Positions 52,374 to 61,762 of a stretch of 64,000 nucleotides of DNA are shown piece by piece. A program made the translations under genes and the position numbers. The notes beneath the pieces were generated by a model. The model ran no database searches and had not been told where the DNA came from. It saw only the letters and a program-made list of their open reading frames with translations. The number at the start of each line of letters is the position of its first letter. Position 1 is the first letter of the stretch. Source of the stretch: Claveliimonas monacensis (GTDB lineage Bacteria > Bacillota > Clostridia > Lachnospirales > Lachnospiraceae); the NCBI RefSeq assembly GCF_014982975.1, contig NZ_JADCKL010000003.1, forward strand, positions 186,001-250,000. Reading direction: 5' to 3'.

Positions 52374-52991
52374 ATGAAATCCAAACTGATAACAACAATC
52401 TTACTAATAACTCTGGTTTTTTCCCTGACGGCCTGTGGAAAGAATTCAGGTGACAGCCAGGAGCTCTCTGACACTTCCGATACGCAGACAGAAGAGCAGA
52501 AAGAAGAAGAGCCGGGAGAGGTGGAAGACACGGAGACAGAGAATGAGGAGCCTCAGCAGGAGTCGGAAGACGGCCAGGATACGCAGACCCCTGTGCAGGA
52601 ACCGGCAGCTGAGACGGCAACGATCACTGTCTATTACAGTAATGCGGATGCCACGGCTTTTGAGTCTTCTGAAGTGTCCATTCCATCCCTCTCACCGGAA
52701 GCGGTGCTTGGGGCTCTGGTTTCTCAGGGAGCATTGACTGCTGATGTTGCGGAAAATTCATTTACTGTGAATACAGTGGATGGAAAGGCAAGTATCGAGC
52801 TGGATCTGAACAGCGCGTTTGCTGCATATGTTTCCAATATGGGAAGTACAGGAGAGTACTATACGGTTGGCGCTCTTGTGAATACATTCCTGGATGCTTA
52901 TGAGTGCGAGCAGATCCGGATCACGGTGGATGAGGAAGTGCTGTCCACAGGACACGCCGAGTATCCGGGGTATCTGGCCAGATTTGAGTAA
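52374..52991 (+). CDS. GerMN-domain-like lipoprotein
   Basis: This 205-residue protein has a lipoprotein signal with lipobox LTACG (Cys about 21). A Glu/Gln/Thr-rich linker leads to a C-terminal domain of about 110 residues (ATITVYYSNADATAF, GALVSQGALT, GEYYTVGALVNTFLDAYECE) resembling GerMN, known from spore germination and polar lipoproteins. GGAGG lies nine bases before the ATG. The MerR-type gene follows 17 bases after its stop in an operon. Ligand unknown. Confidence 0.72.
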   Translation: MKSKLITTILLITLVFSLTACGKNSGDSQELSDTSDTQTEEQKEEEPGEVEDTETENEEPQQESEDGQDTQTPVQEPAAETATITVYYSNADATAFESSEVSIPSLSPEAVLGALVSQGALTADVAENSFTVNTVDGKASIELDLNSAFAAYVSNMGSTGEYYTVGALVNTFLDAYECEQIRITVDEEVLSTGHAEYPGYLARFE

Positions 52992-53008
52992 GGCTTGGGG
53001 AGCAGGAC

Positions 53009-54190
53009 ATGAAGAAACCAGGTTATTATTCATCCGGCGAGTTCGCCCGCATGGCCCAGGTGACCCTGCGGACGATCCGCTACTATGACAAGCAGAATAT
53101 TTTAAAGCCCTCGTATGTAACGGATGCGGGGGCACGTTTTTATACAGATGAGGATTTTGCAAGGCTGCAGCAGATCCTCCTTTTGAAGTATCTGGGGTTC
53201 TCCCTGGATGATATCCGGGAGATGACCATTGCGGACACGGATTATCACTTTATGCTGAATTCTCTGGACATCCAGAAGAAACTGATACAGGACAGGATCG
53301 AGCAGATGCAACTTGTGGAACAGGCCATTGAGGATACGACCACGGCTATCCGGGAGGAGCATGCCGTGGACTGGAGCAGGATGCTGGATCTGATCCATCT
53401 TACCGGGATGGAGAAGAGCTTTAAGAACCAGTATAAAAGCGCCACAAATATTGCTGCCAGGATCAATCTTCACAGCCTCTATGCACAGAACAGGCAGGGG
53501 TGGTTTCCCTGGATCTATGAAAACCTGTGTATGGAGGATGGGATGAAGATCCTGGAGCTGGGATGCGGGGATGGGACTCTCTGGACAGAAAATAAGGAGA
53601 AACTCCCGGGACATGTGGCGGTGACCCTTTCGGATATCTCGGAGGGGATGCTGAGGGACGCCAGGCGTGCCATCGGGACAGGAGATGGAAGATTTTCTTT
53701 TCGGAGTTTTGACTGTCATCGTATACCGTATAGGGAGGAGCAGTTTGACCTTGTGATCGCCAATCACGTGCTTTTCTACTGCCAGGATGTGCAGGCTGTG
53801 TGCCGGGAAGTAAAACGAGTGCTGAAACCTGGCGGAAGGTTTGTCTGCAGTACCTATGGGCGGGAGCATATGAAAGAAGTCAGCCGGCTGGTGCAGGAGT
53901 TTGATGAGAAGATCGTTCTGTCTGCGGACAAGCTGTATGAGAAGTTTGGAAAAGAAAATGGGGAAGAACTGCTGGAGAAGAGTTTCGCTAAAGTGGAGTG
54001 GAAGCAGTACCGGGACTGCCTTTTTGTCACGGAACCGGAGCCTCTTATCTCTTATGTGCTTTCCTGTCACGGGAACCAGGGCCAGTATATAGGTGAAAAG
54101 TATAATGACTTCCGGGCATTTGTGAAGAAGAAGACTGCGGAAGGATTCCGGATCACGAAGGATGCAGGAGTTTTTATTTGTGCAAAATGA
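53009..54190 (+). CDS. MerR-family regulator fused to a SAM methyltransferase
   Basis: In this 393-residue protein, residues 1-75 are a MerR winged helix (YYSSGEFARMAQVTLRTIRY, DFARLQQILLLKYLGF) and about 80-120 the dimerisation coiled coil. The C-terminal part is a class I methyltransferase (MKILELGCGDGTLW, about 185; DLVIANHVLFY; VLKPGGRFVCSTYG). It probably senses a ligand through the methyltransferase-like domain. The gene lies immediately before a promoter with MerR architecture (54220) that drives the rml operon. Whether the domain still methylates is unknown. Confidence 0.85.
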   Translation: MKKPGYYSSGEFARMAQVTLRTIRYYDKQNILKPSYVTDAGARFYTDEDFARLQQILLLKYLGFSLDDIREMTIADTDYHFMLNSLDIQKKLIQDRIEQMQLVEQAIEDTTTAIREEHAVDWSRMLDLIHLTGMEKSFKNQYKSATNIAARINLHSLYAQNRQGWFPWIYENLCMEDGMKILELGCGDGTLWTENKEKLPGHVAVTLSDISEGMLRDARRAIGTGDGRFSFRSFDCHRIPYREEQFDLVIANHVLFYCQDVQAVCREVKRVLKPGGRFVCSTYGREHMKEVSRLVQEFDEKIVLSADKLYEKFGKENGEELLEKSFAKVEWKQYRDCLFVTEPEPLISYVLSCHGNQGQYIGEKYNDFRAFVKKKTAEGFRITKDAGVFICAK

Positions 54191-54219
54191 CTAAATTATT
54201 ACAAAATGTTAAAAAACAC

Positions 54220-54250
54220 TTGAAGGTGACCTAAGGTCACCTTTTATAAT
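54220..54250 (+). promoter_or_regulatory. MerR-type promoter/operator before rmlA
   Basis: TTGAAG (54220-54225) and TATAAT (54245-54250) are separated by 19 bases, longer than the optimal 17. A perfect dyad AAGGTGACC-TAA-GGTCACCTT (54223-54243) fills the spacer. This is the classical MerR layout, in which the activator twists DNA to realign the two hexamers. The same hairpin could also act as a weak terminator for the upstream gene (TTTT follows). Confidence 0.6.
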
Positions 54251-54316
54251 GCAATTAAACTAATAAGATACGGCTTATCAGAAATACCAGATACAGGGTA
54301 CCAAGGAGGTTTTGAA

Positions 54317-55213
54317 ATGAAAGGTATTATTTTAGCAGGAGGATCCGGCACACGCCTCTATCCTCTCACCATGGTTACATCCAAGCAGCTTCTGCCTATC
54401 TATGACAAGCCGATGATCTACTATCCCATGTCTGTTCTCATGAATGCAGGCATCCGGGATATTCTGATCATCTCCACACCCCAGGATACACCCAGATTTA
54501 AAGAGCTGCTGGGGGACGGGCATCAGTTTGGCGTGCAGCTTTCCTATGCGGTGCAGCCAAGTCCGGACGGACTGGCCCAGGCGTTTATCATTGGCGAGGA
54601 GTTCATCGGCGACGATACGGTAGCCATGGTGCTGGGAGACAACATTTTTGCGGGACACGGACTGAACAAGAGACTTCGTGCCGCCGTAAAAAATGCAGAG
54701 GAAGGCAAGGGAGCCACAGTGTTCGGCTACTATGTAGATGATCCGGAGCGTTTCGGTATCGTGGAGTTCAACAAGGAAGGGAAAGCGATCTCCATCGAGG
54801 AGAAGCCGGAGCATCCAAAGAGTAACTACTGTGTTACCGGATTATACTTCTATGATAATAAAGTGGTAGAGTACGCCAAAGGCTTAAAACCCGGCAAGCG
54901 GGGAGAGCTGGAGATCACAGATCTGAACCGCATTTATCTGGAAGACGGTCAGCTCAATGTGGAGCTTCTGGGACAGGGCTTTACCTGGCTGGACACAGGA
55001 ACTCATGAGAGCCTTGTGGATGCCACCAACTTTGTTAAGACCATGGAGACCCACCAGCACCGCAAGATTGCCTGCCTGGAGGAGATTGCCTACTTAAATG
55101 GCTGGATTTCCAGGGAGGATGTGATGGAAGTGTACGAAGTTCTGAAGAAGAACCAGTACGGCCAGTATCTGAAAGATGTCCTGGACGGCAAGTACCAGGA
55201 GAACCTGTACTAA
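54317..55213 (+). CDS. rfbA: glucose-1-phosphate thymidylyltransferase
   Basis: This 298-residue enzyme makes dTDP-glucose, the first step to dTDP-L-rhamnose. The N-terminal [17 protein letters not shown] loop, DKPMIYYP, and the metal/substrate motifs GDNIF and GLYFYDN are all present. AAGGAGG lies nine bases before the ATG. First gene of the rmlABDC operon behind the MerR-type promoter. Confidence 0.95.
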   Translation: MKGIILAGGSGTRLYPLTMVTSKQLLPIYDKPMIYYPMSVLMNAGIRDILIISTPQDTPRFKELLGDGHQFGVQLSYAVQPSPDGLAQAFIIGEEFIGDDTVAMVLGDNIFAGHGLNKRLRAAVKNAEEGKGATVFGYYVDDPERFGIVEFNKEGKAISIEEKPEHPKSNYCVTGLYFYDNKVVEYAKGLKPGKRGELEITDLNRIYLEDGQLNVELLGQGFTWLDTGTHESLVDATNFVKTMETHQHRKIACLEEIAYLNGWISREDVMEVYEVLKKNQYGQYLKDVLDGKYQENLY

Positions 55214-55258
55214 TTACGAATACGAAAAAAACAAGCAGCATAAAGGAGAAGAAACACT

Positions 55259-56290
55259 ATGAATATTATTGTAACCGGCGGAGCCGGATTTATCGGGAGC
55301 AATTTTGTATTTCACATGTTAAATAAGTATCCGGACTACCGGATCATCTGTCTGGACTGTCTGACATACGCAGGAAATCTGTCCACACTGGCGCCTGTCA
55401 TGGACAACCCGAATTTCCGTTTTGTGAAGGCCAGCATCACAGACCGCGAGGCAGTATATAAATTGTTTGAGGAAGAGCATCCGGATATGGTGGTGAACTT
55501 TGCTGCTGAGAGCCATGTAGACCGTTCCATCGAGAACCCTGAAGTGTTCCTTGATACAAACATTAAAGGAACTGCAGTGCTTATGGATGCATGCCGCAAA
55601 TATGGTATCCAGAGATACCACCAGGTATCTACAGACGAGGTGTACGGCGATCTGCCGCTGGACCGCCCGGATCTGTTCTTTACAGAGGAGACACCGATCC
55701 ACACAAGCAGCCCCTACAGTTCTTCCAAGGCAGCTGCAGACCTTCTGGTGCTGGCTTATCACAGAACATACGGCCTGCCTGTGACTATCAGCCGCTGCTC
55801 CAACAACTATGGTCCTTATCATTTCCCGGAGAAGCTGATCCCGCTGATGATCGCCAACGCGCTGAACGACAAGCCTCTGCCGGTATACGGAAAAGGCGAG
55901 AATGTCCGGGACTGGCTCTACGTGGAAGACCACTGCAAGGCCATTGACCTTATCATCCACAAGGGACGTGTGGGCGAGGTTTACAATATCGGCGGCCACA
56001 ACGAGATGAAGAATATTGATATCGTAAAGATCATCTGCAAGGAGCTTGGAAAGCCGGAGAGCCTTATCACCTACGTGGAGGACAGAAAAGGACATGACAT
56101 GCGCTACGCCATCGATCCTACAAAGATCCACAACGAGCTTGGCTGGTTGCCGGAGACAAAATTTGCAGACGGCATCAAGAAAACCATCCAGTGGTATCTG
56201 GACAACAAGGAGTGGTGGGAGACCATCATTTCCGGAGAGTATCAGAACTATTATGAGAAAATGTACGGAAACCGGGAGGAGATCAAATAA
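55259..56290 (+). CDS. rfbB: dTDP-glucose 4,6-dehydratase
   Basis: This 343-residue NAD-dependent extended SDR performs the second step of dTDP-rhamnose synthesis. It has NAD-binding GGAGFIGSNF, STDEVYGDLP with the catalytic Asp-Glu, and the YSSSKAAAD (YxxxK) motif. It overlaps rfbD by one base (TAATG). Confidence 0.95.
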   Translation: MNIIVTGGAGFIGSNFVFHMLNKYPDYRIICLDCLTYAGNLSTLAPVMDNPNFRFVKASITDREAVYKLFEEEHPDMVVNFAAESHVDRSIENPEVFLDTNIKGTAVLMDACRKYGIQRYHQVSTDEVYGDLPLDRPDLFFTEETPIHTSSPYSSSKAAADLLVLAYHRTYGLPVTISRCSNNYGPYHFPEKLIPLMIANALNDKPLPVYGKGENVRDWLYVEDHCKAIDLIIHKGRVGEVYNIGGHNEMKNIDIVKIICKELGKPESLITYVEDRKGHDMRYAIDPTKIHNELGWLPETKFADGIKKTIQWYLDNKEWWETIISGEYQNYYEKMYGNREEIK

Positions 56291-57231
56291 TGAAAGTATT
56301 TGTGACTGGTGTGGCAGGACAGCTTGGGCATGATGTGATGAATGAGCTGGCTGGCCGCGGCTATGAAGGAGTCGGCTCTGACATTAAGGAAGAGTACAGC
56401 GGCATCAAGGATGGCACTCCGGTGGAGTCTATGCCCTATGTGCCCATGGATATCACAGACCAGGCGTCTGTGGAGAAGGTCCTCACGGAAGTGAAGCCGG
56501 ATGTAGTGGTGCACTGTGCAGCCTGGACAGCAGTGGATCTGGCCGAGGATGAAGATAAAAAAGAAAAAGTGCACGCCATCAATGTGGACGGTACAAAATA
56601 TATTGCGCAGGTATGTAAAAAACTGGACTGCAAGATGATCTACTTAAGTACGGACTATGTGTTTGATGGCCAGGGTGAGACTCCCTGGGATCCGGACTGC
56701 AAGGACTACAAACCGCTGAACGTGTACGGAGAGACAAAGCTGGCAGGAGAGCTGGCTGTGTCTGAGACACTGGAGAAGTACTTCATTGTCCGCATTGCCT
56801 GGGTGTTCGGTAAGAACGGAAAGAATTTCATCAAGACCATGCTGAATGTGGGTAAGACTCACGATACGCTGACGGTAGTGGATGACCAGATCGGCACACC
56901 TACGTATACATTTGATCTGGCAAGACTTCTGGTGGACATGCTGGAGACAGAGAAATACGGTTACTATCATGCCACCAACGAGGGCGGCTACATCAGCTGG
57001 TATGACTTTACAAAAGAGATCTTCCGCCAGGCGGTGGAGATGGGACACACAGAGTACAGTGAGGACCGTCTGACCGTGAAGCCGGTGACCACGGCAGAGT
57101 ACGGTGTGTCCAAGGCGGCAAGGCCTTTCAACAGCAGGCTGGATAAAAGCAAGCTTGCAGCCAATGGCTTTACCCCTCTTCCCACATGGCAGGACGCGCT
57201 GGCAAGATATCTGAAAGAGATTGAATTCTAA
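56290..57231 (+). CDS. rfbD: dTDP-4-dehydrorhamnose reductase
   Basis: This 313-residue SDR reduces dTDP-4-keto-rhamnose to dTDP-L-rhamnose. It has GVAGQLGHDV for NAD(P)H, STDYVFDG and YGETKLAGE (YxxxK). It is longer than many RmlD proteins because of insertions near residues 25-40 and 210-225. Translationally coupled to rfbB. Confidence 0.93.
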   Translation: MKVFVTGVAGQLGHDVMNELAGRGYEGVGSDIKEEYSGIKDGTPVESMPYVPMDITDQASVEKVLTEVKPDVVVHCAAWTAVDLAEDEDKKEKVHAINVDGTKYIAQVCKKLDCKMIYLSTDYVFDGQGETPWDPDCKDYKPLNVYGETKLAGELAVSETLEKYFIVRIAWVFGKNGKNFIKTMLNVGKTHDTLTVVDDQIGTPTYTFDLARLLVDMLETEKYGYYHATNEGGYISWYDFTKEIFRQAVEMGHTEYSEDRLTVKPVTTAEYGVSKAARPFNSRLDKSKLAANGFTPLPTWQDALARYLKEIEF

Positions 57232-57246
57232 GGAGGCTTTTGGAAA

Positions 57247-57855
57247 ATGGGACAGATCAAAGTAGAGAAAAATGCAGGCGGCATTGAGGGGCTCTGTGTC
57301 ATCGAACCGGCTGTGCACGGTGATGCCAGAGGATACTTCATGGAGACATACAGCCAGAGGGACATGGAGGAGAACGGTCTGGACATGGTATTTGTGCAGG
57401 ACAACCAGTCCTGCTCCACAAAGGGTGTTCTCAGGGGACTTCACTTCCAGAAAGAATTTCCCCAGGGCAAGCTGGTGAGAGTCATCAAAGGTTCTGTGTT
57501 TGATGTGGCAGTGGATCTTAGAAGCGGCAGCGAGACATATGGCAAATGGTTCGGCATCGAGCTGACAGAGGAGAACAAGAAACAGTTCTACATTCCGGAA
57601 GGATTTGCCCATGGATTCCTGGTGCTCAGCGATATTGCCGAGTTCTGTTACAAATGTACAGACTTTTATCATCCGGGAGACGAGGGCGGACTTGCCTGGA
57701 ACGATCCGGAGATCGGCATTACCTGGCCTCAGCTGGAGGGCGAGTATCAGGGCAGCGCTTCTGCGGAGGGGTATCACCTGGCAGATGGCACAGCACTGAA
57801 CTTAAGTGAGAAAGACCAGAAGTGGGCCGTGCTGAAGGATACATTTCACTTCTAA
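57247..57855 (+). CDS. rfbC: dTDP-4-dehydrorhamnose 3,5-epimerase
   Basis: This 202-residue cupin epimerase shows VLRGLHFQKEFPQGKLVRV with the catalytic His, then DVAVDLRSGSETYGKW and PEGFAHGFLVLSD. It completes the rml set 15 bases after rfbD. The order A-B-D-C differs from the common A-C-B-D order. Confidence 0.95.
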   Translation: MGQIKVEKNAGGIEGLCVIEPAVHGDARGYFMETYSQRDMEENGLDMVFVQDNQSCSTKGVLRGLHFQKEFPQGKLVRVIKGSVFDVAVDLRSGSETYGKWFGIELTEENKKQFYIPEGFAHGFLVLSDIAEFCYKCTDFYHPGDEGGLAWNDPEIGITWPQLEGEYQGSASAEGYHLADGTALNLSEKDQKWAVLKDTFHF

Positions 57856-57927
57856 TTAGCCATAATGTGTGAAAAATTAAAGAAATGACAGAGCGATGTA
57901 CACAATTGTACACCAGTAAAATGCATT

Positions 57928-57962
57928 GGGGACGTAATACTTTTTAAAGGGATTACGTCCCC
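57928..57962. terminator. inverted repeat between convergent genes
   Basis: GGGGACGTAAT and ATTACGTCCCC form an 11-bp stem with a 13-base loop between rfbC and the convergent glycosyltransferase. T-tracts are poor, so this is a moderate terminator call. Confidence 0.5.
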
Positions 57963-57976
57963 ATTTCAAAATTGTT

Positions 57977-58957
57977 TTATTTGTGTCCCAGTTTTCTGCT
58001 GAACCAGTCCTTTGCGTAGGCGAAGGTGTGGGCGATCAGCTCCAGCTCGATCTTAATGTAGTTTCCCAGATGGCGGAGCCGGAAGGGAACTTTTTTCTGT
58101 TTGGAGAGAGTCTGAAATCCTTCTTTCAGCCCTTCCCGGTAGTCTTTGCCAAATCCGATTTTCATAAAGAAGATAGATTTGACCAGCCAGCCCAGGGCCA
58201 GGGGGATGAAGTTGAGGATCAGCTGTGCCAGGGGCATGTTCTTGTAGTTCAGATACACGCTGTTCCTTGCGGATAATTTTACCTTGAAGGAGTTGTACTT
58301 GGAGCCGCTTGTGCCGCTGCCTACATGATAGACAAGGGCAGTAGGACAGTACATATTTTTGTATCCATAGATTTTTGCCCGGTAACCTACGTCGATATCT
58401 TCCAGGTAGGCGAAGTGGGACTCGTCAAAGTAGCCGATTTTTTCAAAGGCAGAGCGGCGGTAGATGGCTGCTCCGGCACAGGCGGTGAAGATTTCGTCCG
58501 GCTCGGTGTAGTTGGATACCGGTCTTCCGGTGCCGCGGCAGACGCCCCAGCCCATGAGGGTGTAGAGGTCTCCGGCGCTGTCTATGAGCTCCGGGTGGTA
58601 CATCTGGACCATTTTGCTGCTGACGGAGAAGATCCGTTTTGATTTTCGGATGGCTTTCAACATCTCTTCCACATAGTGGGGATCCACAGTGGTATCGTTG
58701 TTCAGGAGGATGACGTAGGGAGTGCGGGAGGCCCGGATCCCTTCATTTACCGCCCGGCTGAAGCCATAATTCTTATCCAGCCCAATACAGTGGATATCCG
58801 GATAAGTTTCTTTCATATATTCTATACTCCCGTCGGAGGAGGCGTTGTCCACCACAATGATCTCAAAATCTTTGCAGGTCTGCCTGTCCAATGATTCCAG
58901 ACAGGGCTTCATGAAATGTTTCCCATTATAATTCGGAATAACGATGGTAACTTGCAT
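57977..58957 (-). CDS. rhamnosyltransferase-like GT2 enzyme
   Basis: This GT2 enzyme of about 326 residues has VTIVIPNYNGKHFMKPCLES, VVDNASSDGSIEYM and LLNNDTTVDPHYV (DxD, about 98). A WbbL/RfbF-type middle (FFACAG-like FTACAGAAIYRRSAF, HFAYLEDIDVGYRAKI) and a basic C-terminus follow. I used the Met at 58957, which has AGAGGAAA upstream; a Met 13 codons earlier lacks one and sits on a TATAAT (59012-59017, minus strand). Divergent from the following operon; rhamnose as donor is inferred from neighbouring rml genes. Confidence 0.85.
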   Translation of the reverse strand: MQVTIVIPNYNGKHFMKPCLESLDRQTCKDFEIIVVDNASSDGSIEYMKETYPDIHCIGLDKNYGFSRAVNEGIRASRTPYVILLNNDTTVDPHYVEEMLKAIRKSKRIFSVSSKMVQMYHPELIDSAGDLYTLMGWGVCRGTGRPVSNYTEPDEIFTACAGAAIYRRSAFEKIGYFDESHFAYLEDIDVGYRAKIYGYKNMYCPTALVYHVGSGTSGSKYNSFKVKLSARNSVYLNYKNMPLAQLILNFIPLALGWLVKSIFFMKIGFGKDYREGLKEGFQTLSKQKKVPFRLRHLGNYIKIELELIAHTFAYAKDWFSRKLGHK

Positions 58958-59104
58958 GATTTGTTTCCTCTGTTCCTGATTTTTCAGATGATTCATGTTA
59001 AATACTTATTGATTATACCAGAGACGGCGCCGAATTGCCATATGATCTTCATGAATATTTCAAAAGTGTTAAATAAATGTTAAGAAAAAATGTGTGGGGA
59101 AGTC

Positions 59105-59133
59105 TTGTTCATTCACTATATTTAGTGTATGAT
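59105..59133 (+). promoter_or_regulatory. promoter of the glycan-assembly operon
   Basis: TTGTTC (59105-59110), a 17-base spacer and TATGAT (59128-59133), 67 bases before the start at 59201. Confidence 0.6.
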
Positions 59134-59200
59134 AGAACAGGATTTGATAGCAGTATGTCAAATAATGATAATGTTTATATAAAATTGAGGAAATTATAAA

Positions 59201-60604
59201 ATGATAAAAGACAACCAAAGGTTCTGGAATGGACTGCACGTAGTCCTGGATGCATGTGTCATCGGTATATCTTATGTGCTTGCCTGGTATATCCGGTTTA
59301 AGTTTGGCGTGTTCCCGCCTTCGCCGTGGTATTTGTCGCTGCAGGAATATACACGGGTTCTCATCTTTGTGATCCCGGGATATCTGATCCTGTACTATAT
59401 TTTCCAGCTCTATACCCCTAAGAGAGTGCAGGGGCGCAGGCTGGAGATCTGGCACATCACGCAGGCCAACGCTATTGGTCTTATGGGGCTGATCCTTGTC
59501 CTCTATCTTGTAAAAGAGCAGAATTTCTCCCGAAGCATGCTCTTTGTATTTTTCTGCGTCAATGTCTTTGCAGAGGCGCTTATGCGCAATCTGATCCGAA
59601 TTCTGCTGCGCAGTATCCGCAAAAAAGGGCTGAATCAGAAACAGATCCTTCTGATCGGTTACAGCCAGGCTGCGGAGGCGTATATTGACAGGGTGGTGGC
59701 GAACCCTTCCTGGGGGTACACGGTGCGGGGCATTCTTGCGGACAATGTGCCAAGGGGAACAGAGTACAAGGGGATCAAGGTGCTGGGACGGATCGACAAC
59801 CTGTCCATCATTCTGCCAGAGAACCGGCTGGATGAGATCGCCATCACACTGGGCCTTGCAGAATACCATAAGCTGGCAAAGATTGTCAGCATGTGCGAAA
59901 AATCAGGTGTCCATACCAAATTCATTCCGGATTACAACAATATCATCCCTACCAAGCCATATACGGAAGATCTACTGGGACTTCCTGTGATCAATATACG
60001 CCATGTGCCCCTGAATAACCGGCTGAACGCCTTTATGAAGAGGTGTGTGGATCTTTTTGGCGCAGTGGTGGCGCTGATCCTGTTTTCACCGGTCATGGCT
60101 GTGGTGGCTGTGATCATCAAAGTTACGTCTCCCGGACCTCTGATCTTCAAGCAGGAGCGGATCGGCATGCGGAACAAGCCTTTCTATATGTATAAGTTCC
60201 GTTCTATGGTGGTGCAGGACGCATCTGCTGAGAAGAAGGCCTGGACGACCCAGAACGATCCCAGAGTGACGCCCATTGGAAAGTTTATAAGGAAGACCAG
60301 CATCGATGAGCTGCCTCAGCTTGTCAATGTGCTGAAGGGAGATATGAGCCTGGTGGGACCGCGCCCTGAACGCCCGCAGTTTGTTGAGCAGTTTAAGGAG
60401 GAAATCCCCAGATACATGGTGAAGCACCAGGTGCGCCCGGGGCTGACCGGCTGGGCACAGGTGAATGGATACAGGGGAGACACCTCGATCCGGAAGCGGA
60501 TCGAGCATGATCTGTACTATATTGAGAACTGGACTCTTGGTTTTGACTTCAAGATCATTATTATGACGTTCTTTAAGGGATTTGTGAATAAGAACGCTTA
60601 CTAG
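59201..60604 (+). CDS. polyprenyl-phosphate sugar-1-phosphate transferase (initiating glycosyltransferase)
   Basis: This 467-residue protein has five N-terminal membrane helices, a CoA-binding-like middle (about 145-260) and a C-terminal bacterial sugar transferase domain (RCVDLFGAVVALILF, SPGPLIFKQERIGM, YKFRSMV, SLVGPRPERPQF, RPGLTGWAQVNG). It starts a lipid-linked repeat unit on undecaprenyl phosphate. Which sugar it moves (glucose, galactose or other) cannot be read from sequence alone. Confidence 0.92.
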   Translation: MIKDNQRFWNGLHVVLDACVIGISYVLAWYIRFKFGVFPPSPWYLSLQEYTRVLIFVIPGYLILYYIFQLYTPKRVQGRRLEIWHITQANAIGLMGLILVLYLVKEQNFSRSMLFVFFCVNVFAEALMRNLIRILLRSIRKKGLNQKQILLIGYSQAAEAYIDRVVANPSWGYTVRGILADNVPRGTEYKGIKVLGRIDNLSIILPENRLDEIAITLGLAEYHKLAKIVSMCEKSGVHTKFIPDYNNIIPTKPYTEDLLGLPVINIRHVPLNNRLNAFMKRCVDLFGAVVALILFSPVMAVVAVIIKVTSPGPLIFKQERIGMRNKPFYMYKFRSMVVQDASAEKKAWTTQNDPRVTPIGKFIRKTSIDELPQLVNVLKGDMSLVGPRPERPQFVEQFKEEIPRYMVKHQVRPGLTGWAQVNGYRGDTSIRKRIEHDLYYIENWTLGFDFKIIIMTFFKGFVNKNAY

Positions 60605-60629
60605 TTAACGGAAGATGACAGGAGATAGA

Positions 60630-61757
60630 ATGAGCAAGAAGAAGAGATTGCAGAAAAAGCTGACCCGCGAGGAGCGGCGTCAGCTTCGTAAGAAAAAGAG
60701 AAGAAAACGGATTATCGTGCTTGTGATCGAGCTGATCATCCTGGCAGTTCTGGGAGTTGTGGCCTACGGTGTATTCAAGCTGGACAAACTGGATTTCAAT
60801 ATTCTGGACCAGAACAAGCTGGATGTTTATAAAGATACAGGGCCGTACACGAACATTGCCCTGTTTGGGCTTGACTCCAGGGAGGGAGAGCTGGAGGGCG
60901 GCGTCCAGAGTGATACCATTATGATCGCCAGCATCAACAACGAGACCAGCGATGTGAAACTCGTGTCCGTTTACCGGGATACGCTGCTTCAGCAGGCGGA
61001 CGGTACATACGAGAAGGCGAATTCTGCCTATAATACCGGAGGCGTGGAGCAGGCAATCAGCCTGCTGAACCGCAATTTTGACCTGGATATTCAGAATTAT
61101 GCCAGTGTGAATTTTAACGCCCTTGTGGATGTGATCGATCTCCTTGGGGGCATAGAAGTGGAGATGACAGCAGAAGAGGCGTTCTGGTGCAACGGCTATG
61201 CTTTTGAGACTGCACAGGTGACGGGAAAAGAGATGGTTCAGATTAAAGAGGAGGCAGGTACGCAGCTTCTGGACGGAGTTCACGCCGTGGGATATGCCCG
61301 GATCCGGTATACAGATGGAAACGATTTTAAGCGGACAGAGAGACAGCGGATCGTGCTGGAAAAAGTTGTGGAGAAGGCGAAGAGTGCCAGCTTTTCTACG
61401 CTGAACAAGATTATTGACCAGGTATTCCCTCAGGTATCTACCAGCTTTTCTTCGACAGATCTGCTTGGGTTTGCGGCTAATGCACTGAATTACAATATAG
61501 TAGATACTTCCGGCTTTCCGTTTGAAGTGACTACATCGGAAAATGTGCTGAACCACAGCGGTTCCTATGTTGTGCCTATTGATTTTTCATCTAATGTCAG
61601 CCGCCTGCATGAATATCTTTTTGGGGAGAAAGACTATACTCCATCAGAGACAGTACAGCAGATTGACAATGACATTGTCTATCTTACAGGAGTAGATGCG
61701 GGCACAGCGGCGATCCAGTCGGATTTTACGGAGTCGGAAGATACAGGAGATGAGTAG
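60630..61757 (+). CDS. LytR-CpsA-Psr (LCP) family ligase
   Basis: This protein of about 375 residues has a very basic cytosolic N-terminus, one membrane helix (about 30-48) and an extracellular LCP domain with TIMIASINNETSDVKLVSVY, RDTLLQ, and the Arg-rich YARIRYTDGNDFKRTERQR. LCP proteins attach undecaprenyl-linked teichoic acids or capsule to peptidoglycan. I used ATG 60630 (AGGAG five bases upstream) over 60615. Its place after the initiating transferase fits attachment of this glycan. Confidence 0.92.
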   Translation: MSKKKRLQKKLTREERRQLRKKKRRKRIIVLVIELIILAVLGVVAYGVFKLDKLDFNILDQNKLDVYKDTGPYTNIALFGLDSREGELEGGVQSDTIMIASINNETSDVKLVSVYRDTLLQQADGTYEKANSAYNTGGVEQAISLLNRNFDLDIQNYASVNFNALVDVIDLLGGIEVEMTAEEAFWCNGYAFETAQVTGKEMVQIKEEAGTQLLDGVHAVGYARIRYTDGNDFKRTERQRIVLEKVVEKAKSASFSTLNKIIDQVFPQVSTSFSSTDLLGFAANALNYNIVDTSGFPFEVTTSENVLNHSGSYVVPIDFSSNVSRLHEYLFGEKDYTPSETVQQIDNDIVYLTGVDAGTAAIQSDFTESEDTGDE

Positions 61758-61762
61758 ATGCT

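Noticed and set aside
54220-54250. Palindrome read only as a terminator of the MerR gene
   Set aside because: The T-tract is short and the dyad sits precisely in a 19-bp promoter spacer, so the promoter/operator reading is preferred, with the terminator kept as an alternative.
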